Assembly: GCA_000496175.1 (NCBI GenBank)
Contig: KI543168.1
Span: 61,993-98,552, forward strand
Direction: 5' to 3'
DNA from: an uncultured archaeon A07HR67
Lineage (GTDB): Archaea; Halobacteriota; Halobacteria; Halobacteriales; Haloferacaceae
DNA: 36,560 nt
The notes under the pieces were generated by a model, which was given only the letters and a program-made list of their open reading frames with translations, was not told the DNA's origin and did not search any database. The position numbers were made by a program, and so were the translations under genes. Within the stretch, counting starts at the first letter, position 1. Each line of letters opens with the position of its first letter. Below, piece by piece: positions 25,128-32,420 of the stretch.

Positions 25128-25201
25128 GTCTCCACGGTACGACGCGGTCGTACTTCGCTCCTTCGGCCCGCAGGCCGCCGCCCGTTCCGCCGAGGGAACG
25201 C

Positions 25202-25208
25202 GGTTAAG
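25202..25208 (+). promoter_or_regulatory. Weak TATA-like element of the YkgJ-type gene
   Basis: GGTTAAG lies 24-30 bp before the ATG at 25232; the sequence match is weak, the spacing good. Confidence 0.32.
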
Positions 25209-25231
25209 CCGATCGGGGCGCAAGTAGCGGT

Positions 25232-26020
25232 ATGGAGTCGCTCGAAGCCGAACTCGACCGCGCTCGCGGCCTCGACGTCGGCGAGTTGGCCGACGCCATC
25301 GAGACGATCGGCTTCGAGTGCACGCGCTGTGGCGGGTGTTGTACGGGCTACGCCCCCGACGACCCTGGCGGCGCGCCGGCCGGCGAGGGCACTGGAGACG
25401 ACGACGCGAGCGGCGGCTGCCACGACGCCGGGCGGACTGACGGCGAGGCGGGCGAGACCGACCGCGAGCCACACACCGCGACCGTCTTCCCCGACGAGGT
25501 TCGCGAGGTCGCCGACGCCGCGGCCGCCGACGAGGCGTACGACTGGCGCGACGTGGCTCGGCCGATGCCGTACGGTCTCGTCGAGGGCGACGACGGCGAG
25601 CCCGCCGGCGAAACGTTCGAGTGGGCGCTCGCGACGGACGAGTGTGGCGACTGCGTCTTCTACGAGGAAGAAGACGACCGAGGAGCGTGCACCGTCCACG
25701 ACTCCCGGCCGTTGATCTGCCAGACGTATCCGTTCAGCGTCGCGCTCGGCGGAACGAGCCAGCCGATGGGCGAAGCGGTCGACGGCGAGGGGATGGTGCG
25801 GGCTCACGAGTGCGAGGGATTGGGGCGTGACATCTCCCGGGCGGACGCCGAGGAGTTAGCGGCGGCGCTCAAAGAACGGGCGGTCCGCGAGCTCACGGAG
25901 GCGATTGGCGTCCGAGACGGCTACGATCCGACGGCCGCAGAACGCGCCGACGGCGACGTGGTGGTGTTCGACTCAGAAGGGCCCAAAACTGCCGACGGGA
26001 CGCCGGTCGACGGCGGCTGA
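25232..26020 (+). CDS. YkgJ-type cysteine-cluster protein
   Basis: A 262-residue protein with the CxxCxxCC signature of the YkgJ family (probable Zn or Fe-S binding): C30, C33, C36, C37 in FECTRCGGCC. More conserved cysteines follow at C138 and C141 (ECGDC), C153 (GACTVH) and C163 (RPLICQTYPF), giving the eight-cysteine pattern of the family. Residues 41-85 are a Gly/Asp/Thr-rich insertion that is probably disordered. The family's biochemical role is not established beyond metal binding. The C-terminal 60 residues are acidic and may be a halophilic tail. It stands alone; a perfect long hairpin follows its stop. Confidence 0.85.
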   Translation: MESLEAELDRARGLDVGELADAIETIGFECTRCGGCCTGYAPDDPGGAPAGEGTGDDDASGGCHDAGRTDGEAGETDREPHTATVFPDEVREVADAAAADEAYDWRDVARPMPYGLVEGDDGEPAGETFEWALATDECGDCVFYEEEDDRGACTVHDSRPLICQTYPFSVALGGTSQPMGEAVDGEGMVRAHECEGLGRDISRADAEELAAALKERAVRELTEAIGVRDGYDPTAAERADGDVVVFDSEGPKTADGTPVDGG

Positions 26021-26094
26021 CGGCCGGTGGGGACGGCAGCGCGGGAGTCGACACGCTGGCCGACCGCAGTGTTGCCGACCGGTCGGATCGTTCA

Positions 26095-26137
26095 GCCCCC
26101 GTTCGACGCCGCGTCGCCGTCGGCGTCGAACGGGGGC
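26095..26137. other. Perfect 17-bp hairpin between the ykgJ-type and TRAM genes
   Basis: The arms 26095-26111 and 26121-26137 are exact reverse complements, beginning GCCCCCGTTCGACG on the left, with a 9-nt loop CGTCGCCGT. It lies 74 bp after the ykgJ-type stop and 157 bp before the TRAM start. No T-run follows. The rest of the 274-bp gap (26021-26294) shows only a weaker CGGCAAC/GTTGCCG pair near 26191-26226. Confidence 0.85.
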
Positions 26138-26294
26138 GAGACGGCCGCGTACCGGAGTATCGGGGGAATCGCCGGAGGTCGCGGGACCACGGCAACAGGC
26201 GTTCGTCCGCTGGCGGCGGTTGCCGCAAGCGGGACGCGGGTCGGGTGGCGGTACAACTATGTGACGTGGTCGCCACGTACCGGTGGAGTATATC

Positions 26295-26705
26295 ATGGAA
26301 ATCTCCGAGAAGCTCCTTTGTCTGTTCAGCGCCGATATCCACGAGGAGGACGGCGACTACATCGTTGAGGTACCGCGCCGAGAGATCGACAACGGGTCGT
26401 TAGAACCCGGAGAAACGTACCGGGTCGCTCTCATCGAACGGGACGGCGACGAGGCGAACTCGGCCGGCGAACGCGGCGGGTCGGGGTCGCGCGCCGACGA
26501 CGGGCCACAGCCGCCCGTCGAGCCCGGCGAGATGCGCTACGTCGAGATCGAAGATCTCGGCAAACAAGGGGATGGGATCGCCCGAGTCGAGCGGGGGTAC
26601 GTCATCATCGTGCCCGACACGGACGTCGGCGAGCGGGTAAAGATCGAGGTGACCGAGGTGAAGTCCAACTTCGCGGTGGGCGAAGTGATAGAAGAAGACG
26701 TGTGA
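26295..26705 (+). CDS. TRAM domain RNA-binding protein
   Basis: A 136-residue protein whose C-terminal part (about 77-136) is a TRAM domain: MRYVEIEDLGKQGDGIARVERGYVIIVPD and GERVKIEVTEVKSNFAVGEV follow the small beta-barrel pattern that binds RNA. Stand-alone TRAM proteins are common in archaea and some act as RNA chaperones; the exact target here is unknown. Residues 1-45 form a separate conserved-looking segment (EISEKLLCLFSADIHEEDG), joined by a Gly/Ser/Asp linker at about 50-75. The ATG at 26295 is preferred over a GTG four codons upstream. An intrinsic-terminator-like hairpin follows the stop. Confidence 0.85.
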   Translation: MEISEKLLCLFSADIHEEDGDYIVEVPRREIDNGSLEPGETYRVALIERDGDEANSAGERGGSGSRADDGPQPPVEPGEMRYVEIEDLGKQGDGIARVERGYVIIVPDTDVGERVKIEVTEVKSNFAVGEVIEEDV

Positions 26706-26712
26706 TCCGGCT

Positions 26713-26744
26713 GCCGGGAGCACCCCGGCGTGCTGTTATTTTTT
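26713..26744 (+). terminator. Hairpin with T6 run after the TRAM gene
   Basis: GCCGGG (26713-26718) pairs with CCCGGC (26724-26729) around a 5-nt loop, followed by TTATTTTTT ending at 26744. It starts 8 bp after the TRAM stop and overlaps the last codons of the convergent methyltransferase gene. Confidence 0.6.
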
Positions 26745-27455
26745 GTCGTCGATTCGCGCGTCCCAGTAGGAGACGGACGCCACGTAATCGCCCGGAATCG
26801 TGGCGCCGATCAACGTGTCGAGGGCGCGAAACGGCTTCGCGACCGGACCCGGGAGCCCGCGGTAAAACCCGTACGGCAGCACGAAGTCGTGGGTCTCGTT
26901 CGCGAGGGTCATGTCGGCCGCGCCGAGCAGTTCGGCGACCCGTCGCTCGGAGTAGAGCCGCGATCCCATCGGGAGCAGCCACGTGTACACCACCCGCAGG
27001 CTTCGTCGATTGAACGTGTCGAAAAACACCTGGTCGGCGCTCACCCGCCGGAGTTCTCGCAGGAATTCGAGCGGGTCGTCCATCAGGTGAAAAAACCGCA
27101 TCGCGACGACGGAATCGAAGTGGTCGTCCGGGAACGGGAGTCGCGACGCGTCGCCGCGGAGGAACTCGACCGTCTCCGACACGCCCGCGCTCGCCGCGTT
27201 CTTGCGGCCCTGTTCGAGCATCTCGCGGGAGATGTCGAGTCCGACGATGTCCGCTCCTCGGGCGGCGAGCATCGTGGTGAACCGGCCGGTGCCGCACGCG
27301 ACCTCCAACACCCGGTGGCCGTCGTCGAACGGGCCGAGCGCGGAGAGCACCGCTTCCTTCTCGCGCCGGTCGATGAGCGCTCCGCCGCCGGAAAATCGGA
27401 GGTCTTCGTACTCCTCGGCGACCTCGTCGGCCTGGTACCATTCCTGACCCTTCAC
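26736..27455 (-). CDS. SAM-dependent class I methyltransferase
   Basis: A 239-residue Rossmann-fold methyltransferase of the UbiE/Methyltransf_11 type. Motif I is VLEVACGTGRF (49-59), the acidic residue at the end of strand 2 is Asp74 (VGLDISREML), and LRGDASRLPFPDDHFDSV is motif II/III with the typical LPFPDD. A VFFDTFNRRSLRVVYTWLLPMGSRLYS segment follows. The substrate is unknown; small metabolites such as quinone intermediates or lipids are possible. Start choice is uncertain: GTG at 27455 (KGQEWYQADEVAEEYEDL) is preferred because the upstream in-frame residues are Gly/Arg-rich and not acidic, but ATGs at 27569 and 27605 remain possible since the nearest strong TATA element is at 27615-27624. 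Confidence 0.82.
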   Translation of the reverse strand: MKGQEWYQADEVAEEYEDLRFSGGGALIDRREKEAVLSALGPFDDGHRVLEVACGTGRFTTMLAARGADIVGLDISREMLEQGRKNAASAGVSETVEFLRGDASRLPFPDDHFDSVVAMRFFHLMDDPLEFLRELRRVSADQVFFDTFNRRSLRVVYTWLLPMGSRLYSERRVAELLGAADMTLANETHDFVLPYGFYRGLPGPVAKPFRALDTLIGATIPGDYVASVSYWDARIDDKK

Positions 27456-27567
27456 TGTGTCTCCGATGGAGGCCGGACGAACAAAACCGTACTGGATGCG
27501 CGCCGCCGGGACGCCTCCGCCCGAAGCGCCGAGTCGTCCGCGAATTTCGCCGCCGGCGAGGGGATCC

Positions 27568-27648
27568 ATGCCAAACGATCGGAAAGAATTCGAGCCGGAA
27601 GACATATTAGGACATTATATAATAACGATCAGATTCCCCCATATGTAG
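27568..27648 (+). CDS. Possible 26-residue small protein
   Basis: A short ATG frame just upstream of the winged-helix gene encodes a 26-residue peptide with an acidic start (MPNDRKEFEPED) and a hydrophobic end (IRFPHM), stopping at TAG. Its acidic content resembles real halophilic proteins, but it overlaps an AT-rich promoter region, so this may be chance. No family is recognised. Confidence 0.15.
   Translation: MPNDRKEFEPEDILGHYIITIRFPHM
27611..27626. promoter_or_regulatory. AT-rich divergent promoter core
   Basis: GACATTATATAATAAC contains TTATATAAT, readable on both strands. It can serve the methyltransferase on the minus strand and the winged-helix gene on the plus strand. A second TATA-like ACCTTTACC at 27653-27661 lies about 25-33 bp before the winged-helix ATG and may be its own element. 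Confidence 0.5.
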
Positions 27649-27685
27649 CCAACCTTTACCAACGGGTGGGGAATTGATAAAACGC

Positions 27686-27958
27686 ATGAGTACCAGTCCC
27701 GTGGGGGCAGCCGATCAGGACCGCCTATCCGAGACCGAATACCGCGAGCGCCTTCGCGATCTTCCGCCCAGCGCCAAACTCGTTGCGAAGGTGTTGGAAG
27801 GCGACTCCCCGCTCTCACAGGGCGGTCTCGCCGAGGAATCGTTGTTGCCCGACCGCACCGTCCGCTACGCGCTCAACCGTCTCGAAGAAGAGGAACTCGT
27901 CGACTCCCGGTACAGTTTCAAGGACGCCCGGAAGCAGGTGTACTTCCTGACGACGTAG
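27686..27958 (+). CDS. Small winged-helix (MarR-like) transcriptional regulator
   Basis: A 90-residue protein that is little more than one winged-helix DNA-binding domain: LPPSAKLVAKVLEGDSPLS (helix 1), QGGLAEESLLPDRTVRYALNRLEEEELV (helix-turn-helix, about 49-76) and a wing DSRYSFKDARKQVYFLTT. It has no ligand-binding domain, so control of its activity must come from elsewhere. It looks like a conserved small haloarchaeal regulator; the target is unknown. The ATG at 27686 is used; a TTG four codons upstream is less likely. A T6 run follows its stop. Confidence 0.82.
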   Translation: MSTSPVGAADQDRLSETEYRERLRDLPPSAKLVAKVLEGDSPLSQGGLAEESLLPDRTVRYALNRLEEEELVDSRYSFKDARKQVYFLTT

Positions 27959-27962
27959 TCGG

Positions 27963-28003
27963 ACGGTCTGATCCGTCTCGGACGCCACGACCGCACTTTT
28001 TTA
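27963..28003 (+). terminator. Weak hairpin and T6 run after the winged-helix gene
   Basis: GACGG-TCTGAT-CCGTC is followed 18 bp later by CTTTTTTAT (T6 at 27997-28002). In archaea a T-run alone can end transcription. It might instead be an AT-rich promoter part for the next gene, though a better TATA lies closer. Confidence 0.4.
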
Positions 28004-28060
28004 TCCGTCATTCCGAAGACCCCTACAGGTCGAAAACGCGGCTCCCGCCGCCACGACGCC

Positions 28061-28070
28061 CTTTTTATAT
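28061..28070 (+). promoter_or_regulatory. TATA element of the glycosyltransferase gene
   Basis: CTTTTTATAT lies 23-32 bp before the ATG at 28093, a very good TATA box at leaderless spacing. Confidence 0.6.
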
Positions 28071-28092
28071 CTTCGAGCCAATCATACACCGT

Positions 28093-29061
28093 ATGGATCT
28101 GTCGGTCGTCGTCCCGACGCTCAACGGCCGGGACCGGTTGGCCGCCTGCCTGGACGGAGTGGCGGCCCACGCCCCCGACGCGGAGGTCGTCGTGGTCAAC
28201 GGCCCCTCGGCGGACGGCACCACCGGGATGGTCCGCGACCGAGACGACGTCGACGTGCTCGTCGAGATCTCCGACCGGACGGTCAACGTCGCCCGCAACG
28301 CCGGTATCGAGGTAGCGACCGGAGACGCGGTCGCGCTCGTCAACTACGACAACCGGATCGACGAGTCGTGGGTCGACGGCGTGGTCGACGGACTCGGCCG
28401 CGCCGGCGTGGTGACCGGGCCGGTTGGGTCGGCAGCGCACGACGCGGCCGACGCCGACGACCCGTTCTCGGCGGAGGCGGACGGCGACGCGGCGGCCGAT
28501 CGCACCGACTACCCCGAGCGTCGCCAGATCGCGGGCCGTGACGTGACGTACTTCGCGGGCGGAAACGTCGCGTTCCGCCGGGAGGTGCTTCGGGACCTCG
28601 ACGGGTTCGACGAGTATCTCCACACCGGCGGCTCGCGCGACACCGCCCACCGGCTCGCGCGGATGGACCACGAGATCGTCTGGAACGACGCGGTCGCGGT
28701 CACGAACGAGCCGGCGAGTCAACCCGCCGCCGACGGGGGGCGAGTCGAGCGCGACTGGCGGTGGAAGTACCGCGCGCTCGCGTACCGCCTGGCGAAGAAC
28801 TACGGGATTCGCCCGACCGTTCTCGGGCGGACCGGCAAACACGCGGTGACCGACGCGGCGTCGACCGCCCGCGACGTGATCAGCGGCGAGGCGACGCCGT
28901 CGGGGTGGGCCGCACACGGACGCGACGTGCTGATGGGAATCGCCGGCGGGAGCGCCGACGGGATGGTAGCGCGCGCACGCGACCGAACCCCCAGACGAAA
29001 CCCGAACGGCCTCTCAGCGCGCGCGGACCGCGCGGTGGCGAAGTACGACCGGCGGGAGTGA
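28093..29061 (+). CDS. Family 2 glycosyltransferase
   Basis: A 322-residue inverting GT2-type glycosyltransferase. The GT-A fold start is MDLSVVVPTLNGRDRL; the acidic nucleotide-sugar/metal site is probably the NYDNRID segment (84-90). YFAGGNVAFRREVLRDLDGFDE is the acceptor-side motif typical of the family, and SRDTAHRLARMDHEI carries the probable catalytic acid. An acidic insertion (about 120-145) is likely a surface loop. The C-terminal 90 residues are basic and amphipathic and may touch the membrane, but there is no clear transmembrane helix. Sugar and acceptor are unknown; haloarchaeal roles include glycoprotein and glycolipid synthesis. It has its own promoter and is followed by hisF. 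Confidence 0.85.
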   Translation: MDLSVVVPTLNGRDRLAACLDGVAAHAPDAEVVVVNGPSADGTTGMVRDRDDVDVLVEISDRTVNVARNAGIEVATGDAVALVNYDNRIDESWVDGVVDGLGRAGVVTGPVGSAAHDAADADDPFSAEADGDAAADRTDYPERRQIAGRDVTYFAGGNVAFRREVLRDLDGFDEYLHTGGSRDTAHRLARMDHEIVWNDAVAVTNEPASQPAADGGRVERDWRWKYRALAYRLAKNYGIRPTVLGRTGKHAVTDAASTARDVISGEATPSGWAAHGRDVLMGIAGGSADGMVARARDRTPRRNPNGLSARADRAVAKYDRRE

Positions 29062-29080
29062 GACTCGACGCGTCCCCACG

Positions 29081-29090
29081 CCATTTAATT
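29081..29090 (+). promoter_or_regulatory. TATA element of hisF
   Basis: CCATTTAATT lies 28-37 bp before the hisF ATG at 29118, in the 56-bp gap after the glycosyltransferase. Confidence 0.5.
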
Positions 29091-29117
29091 CCCGGCGCCG
29101 CCAACGGCGAGTATCGA

Positions 29118-29936
29118 ATGGGACTCACGAAGCGGATCATCCCCTGTATCGACGTCGACCTCGACGACGACGGCGACGCGGCCGTCTACACGGGGGTCAA
29201 CTTCGAGAACCTGGAGTACACCGGCGACCCGGTCGAACTGGCCAAAAAGTACAACGCCGCGGGAGCCGACGAGTTCGTCTTTCTCGATATCACCGCCAGC
29301 GCCGAGGGGCGCGAGACGATGCTCGACGTCGTCAACGCGGTCGCCGACGAGTGTTTCATTCCGCTCACCGTCGGCGGCGGGATCCGCACGAAAGCCGACA
29401 TCAAGGAGACGCTTCGCGCGGGCGCGGACAAGGTGTCGATCACGACCGGCGCGCTCGAACGCCCCGAACTCATCGAGGAGGGCGCGGCCGCGTTCGGCAG
29501 CCAGTGCATCGTTATCTCCGTCGACGCCCGCCGTCGCGACGACGACGCCGGCGAGAACTACGTCACGGACGAGACCGGCGAAGCGGTGTGGTTCGAGTGC
29601 ACGAAGAAGGGCGGCCGCGAGGGAACCGGCCGCGACGCCGTGTCGTGGGCCCGCGAGGCCGAAGAACGCGGCGCGGGCGAACTCTTCGTCAACTCCATCG
29701 ACATGGACGGCACGAAGGACGGATACGACGTTCCGTTGATCCGCGCGATCTGTGACAACGTCTCTACGCCCGTGATCGCTTCTTCGGGCTGTGGCGGCCC
29801 CGAGGACATGCACGAGGTGTTCACGGCGGCGAACGCCGACGCCGGGCTCGCCGCCTCGATCTTCCACTTTGGCGACTACTCGATCGAGGAGACGAAGGCG
29901 TACCTCGACGAGCGGGGCGTCCCCGTCCGGCTGTGA
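29118..29936 (+). CDS. hisF: Imidazole glycerol phosphate synthase cyclase subunit HisF
   Basis: A 272-residue TIM-barrel enzyme that joins PRFAR and ammonia from HisH to make IGP and AICAR in histidine synthesis. The two catalytic aspartates are visible: Asp12 in CIDVDL and Asp136 in VISVDARR. Phosphate loops include TVGGGIR (84-90) and the [10 protein letters not shown] segment. The loop after strand 1 reads [14 protein letters not shown] where many bacteria have GRVVKGVNF, so the bacterial loop lysine is absent; I believe this is normal in haloarchaea. The ATG at 29118 gives the family start [14 protein letters not shown]. No hisH is adjacent, as usual in haloarchaea, where his genes are scattered. 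Confidence 0.95.
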   Translation: MGLTKRIIPCIDVDLDDDGDAAVYTGVNFENLEYTGDPVELAKKYNAAGADEFVFLDITASAEGRETMLDVVNAVADECFIPLTVGGGIRTKADIKETLRAGADKVSITTGALERPELIEEGAAAFGSQCIVISVDARRRDDDAGENYVTDETGEAVWFECTKKGGREGTGRDAVSWAREAEERGAGELFVNSIDMDGTKDGYDVPLIRAICDNVSTPVIASSGCGGPEDMHEVFTAANADAGLAASIFHFGDYSIEETKAYLDERGVPVRL

Positions 29937-30037
29937 GGTGAGCACACGAACCGGGCCGGCGGGTGATCGATCACTCAGAAACGAGTGAAGACGGTGCGGA
30001 TCTGCGAACCGTCGTGGCGCCGAAACGCGAACCAACA

Positions 30038-30047
30038 CCTATTATTC
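30038..30047 (+). promoter_or_regulatory. TATA element of the small DUF7511-like gene
   Basis: CCTATTATTC lies 23-32 bp before the ATG at 30070, fitting a leaderless transcript and supporting that the small gene is real. Confidence 0.5.
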
Positions 30048-30069
30048 GATGGAACATGAACGATGATGT

Positions 30070-30252
30070 ATGTCCACGTCACCGACGCGTGTTCACGCCG
30101 AGCGGCCGGAGATCGTGTGTCGATCGACGGAGGATCCGTCCGCGGACGCCGAGGTGACATTTTTCGAGGCGGACCGCGACCCCGACGAGCGGACGACGCG
30201 GTGGATCACGGTGCGAGAGGCCGACTGCGTGCCGCGCGAGGAGTGGCGATAG
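30070..30252 (+). CDS. Small acidic protein, DUF7511-like
   Basis: A 60-residue acidic protein (MSTSPTRVHAERPEIVCRS, then FFEADRDPDERTTRWITVREADCVPREEWR). The pattern of a short strand, a PAD-like turn, a TxWITxxE segment and a final acidic-aromatic end resembles the small haloarchaeal family I know as DUF7511; the assignment is from memory. Function is unknown. Its own TATA element supports expression. It ends two bases from the convergent GH15 gene, so the two messages probably overlap at their 3' ends. A hisF link is not implied. Confidence 0.6.
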   Translation: MSTSPTRVHAERPEIVCRSTEDPSADAEVTFFEADRDPDERTTRWITVREADCVPREEWR

Positions 30253-30253
30253 G

Positions 30254-32317
30254 TCAGTCGTCCGCGGGAACAGGATCGCCCGCCAGCACGTCGTGTGCGT
30301 CGAGCAGCGCCACCGTCGCCAGCCGAATCGCATGGGGCCAGCCGAGCGGGGTCGCGCTGTCGGGAGTGCCGTCGTCGAAGAACTGTTCGGGGAGGTATCC
30401 CGTCGGCGCACACAACGGGCCGTCCGGCGAGACGCGTCCAAGCAGGTCGCGGGCGCGGCCCGCGAGCCGGTCCGCACGCGGGTCGTCGTGGGCGGCGAGC
30501 AGGACCGCGAGTTCGCCGCAGGCGTGTGCCCCCCAGGCGGTCGACACCGTCCACACCTTCTCGGAGAACTGGTCGCCGCGCCGCCAGGCGTCTCCCTCGT
30601 ATCGGATCAGCCCCGCGATCGCGTCCGTCTCGCGTGCGAGTCCGTCGACGACCGTCTCGACGTGTGAGACCAGCCGGTCGAGCCGCTCGGCGTCGACCCC
30701 GTCCTCGGCGAGCGCGTCGAACGCGCGGTGGGCGCTCGCGAGCGCGAGCGTCGAGGCGTCGAGCCGGTCGTCGACGTCGCCGTGGGGCGTCTCGCGGAGC
30801 GCGTAACAGCCGCGGCCGGGCACCCAGAGGTCGTCGAGGGCGGCGTACACCTCGCGAGCCCGGTCGTGTGCGTCTGCCGCGGGAGCGTCGTCGGCGTCGG
30901 CCGCGATCCCCTCGCCGTGGAGCGCGAGTTCGCTGTACGCCTCCAGAAACGTCGCCGTCGTGTGCGTGAACCGCCCGAGCGAGTCCTCCCAGGCGTTCTG
31001 ACAGACGACCGGAAGACCGTCGTCCGCGAGCGTCGCGTCGAGGCTCGCGAGCGCGTCTCGGAGCGTCGCGTCGAGCCCGTCGACATCGACGTCGTTGGCG
31101 CGCGCACGTGCCAAGTACGCGATGACGCTTGCGGTCTGGTCGGCCTGGTAGTCGACATCCGGGCCGTCCTCGATGCGTGCGTTCGCCCAGCCGGGCGCGA
31201 GCGCGCCGTTCTGCGGCCAGACGCGGTGTGGCCAGGAGCCGTCGGGCCGTTGGGTGGCGACGTACATCCGCGCCGACCGGGCGTGCCAGGCGTCGAGCCC
31301 GAGTCCGAGCCGGTCGTCGGCGTCGATCAGAAACGTCGATATCTCGGCGTCGTCGCGGAACCAGGTGTAGCCGTAGCCGCCGGAGTGTTCACAACAGGGG
31401 TCGAAGTCGGGGCCGGCGATCCGAAGCCCGGTGTCGGCCGACAACAACGACAACACCCGGAGGTCCGCGATCACCGACTCGCGGGACGGGGCCGCGTCGG
31501 GAACGGACGGGACCGAGTCGGCGGCCGCAGCCGCCATCGTGTCGGGGGAGTCGGCCGTCGCGAACGCCGTCGACAGTCGCTCGCGGGCCGCCGTCCGGGT
31601 GGTCTCCGAGCGGTCCGTGAGAAGCGTGGCGACCGTCGCCACGCCGTCCGTCACGGGCACGTCGACGACGAGTTCTCCCGAGAGCCGTTCTTCGTCGTAG
31701 CGGTCGCCGTCGGGCTCACGCGGGAGGTCCGTCGGGGCGTCGTCGAGGAGTTCCGGGAAGGTCGTCGGGGGTTGGCCGCGGAGGTCGGCAAAGCCCGTCG
31801 GGCTCGCGAGAAAGTCGTGTTCGTCCGCGTGGTACACCTCGATCGCGTCGTCGTAGCGGAGCTGTCCCACGCGGTCGTCGCGGCCGTCAGGGGCGAACGC
31901 CGCGTACATCACGAGCGAGACGTCGCCCGGGTCGAGACCCGATTCGGGCGCCGAGTCGACGGTCGCGCGCGTGACGTGGGCGTCGCCGACCGTCAGGTCG
32001 TGTCGCCGGACCGTCGCGCGGTCGGTCTCGTGGACCGTCTCGACCAGCGTCGTCTCGTCGACGTATCGCTGGCGGGTTCGGTCCGCCTCGAACCAAGTCA
32101 CGTCGCCGTCGACGGCGATTCCGAGCCGAGAACGAACGAGCCCGCTGTGACCGGTCAGGGGATAGCCGAAGTCGCGGAGCCGTCCGGCCGCGTCGACGTG
32201 AACGAGCCGGCCGTCTCCGCCCGTGAACCGGCCGGAGGCGGTGCGTCGTTCCCCCGCGAAGAGCCGTCCGTGGCCGGTGTTGCGCTTGTAATCGTCGAGC
32301 GCGTCGCGCAGGTGCAT
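30254..32317 (-). CDS. Glycoside hydrolase family 15, glucoamylase-like
   Basis: A 687-residue protein with an N-terminal beta-sandwich region (to about 270) and a C-terminal (alpha/alpha)6 barrel of GH15, which releases glucose or short units from alpha-glucans by inversion. Barrel signatures are GGYGYTWFRDDAEIS and ATQRPDGSWPHRVWPQNG; the general acid is probably Glu444 (QNAWEDSLGRF) and the general base Glu644 (GYLPEQFFDDG). No signal peptide is visible, so it is probably intracellular. The ATG at 32317 gives MHLRDALDDYKRN; a longer frame to 32383 would add 22 residues that cover the promoter region. It is divergent from the GH13 gene, with a possible operator between. Confidence 0.88.
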   Translation of the reverse strand: MHLRDALDDYKRNTGHGRLFAGERRTASGRFTGGDGRLVHVDAAGRLRDFGYPLTGHSGLVRSRLGIAVDGDVTWFEADRTRQRYVDETTLVETVHETDRATVRRHDLTVGDAHVTRATVDSAPESGLDPGDVSLVMYAAFAPDGRDDRVGQLRYDDAIEVYHADEHDFLASPTGFADLRGQPPTTFPELLDDAPTDLPREPDGDRYDEERLSGELVVDVPVTDGVATVATLLTDRSETTRTAARERLSTAFATADSPDTMAAAAADSVPSVPDAAPSRESVIADLRVLSLLSADTGLRIAGPDFDPCCEHSGGYGYTWFRDDAEISTFLIDADDRLGLGLDAWHARSARMYVATQRPDGSWPHRVWPQNGALAPGWANARIEDGPDVDYQADQTASVIAYLARARANDVDVDGLDATLRDALASLDATLADDGLPVVCQNAWEDSLGRFTHTTATFLEAYSELALHGEGIAADADDAPAADAHDRAREVYAALDDLWVPGRGCYALRETPHGDVDDRLDASTLALASAHRAFDALAEDGVDAERLDRLVSHVETVVDGLARETDAIAGLIRYEGDAWRRGDQFSEKVWTVSTAWGAHACGELAVLLAAHDDPRADRLAGRARDLLGRVSPDGPLCAPTGYLPEQFFDDGTPDSATPLGWPHAIRLATVALLDAHDVLAGDPVPADD

Positions 32318-32343
32318 CACCTTCGAGGAGAACGCGAACGAAA

Positions 32344-32371
32344 ATGAATGTTTGGTGTACTGGTTATTCAT
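32344..32371. promoter_or_regulatory. Divergent promoter with operator-like inverted repeat (GH15/GH13)
   Basis: ATGAAT (32344-32349) and ATTCAT (32366-32371) are perfect inverted 6-mers around a 16-nt centre that itself is partly symmetrical (GGTGTACTGG). The site lies between the divergent GH15 and GH13 starts and overlaps AT-rich sequence that can act as TATA on either strand (CATTCATTTTC minus, TTATTCATA plus). A sugar regulator such as the nearby TrmB is the obvious candidate binder; this is inference. Confidence 0.45.
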
Positions 32372-32420
32372 AGATTCTGTCAACGGAAACGCTCAAGCGA
32401 CTCGGCCGCCGGGTGTGGGT

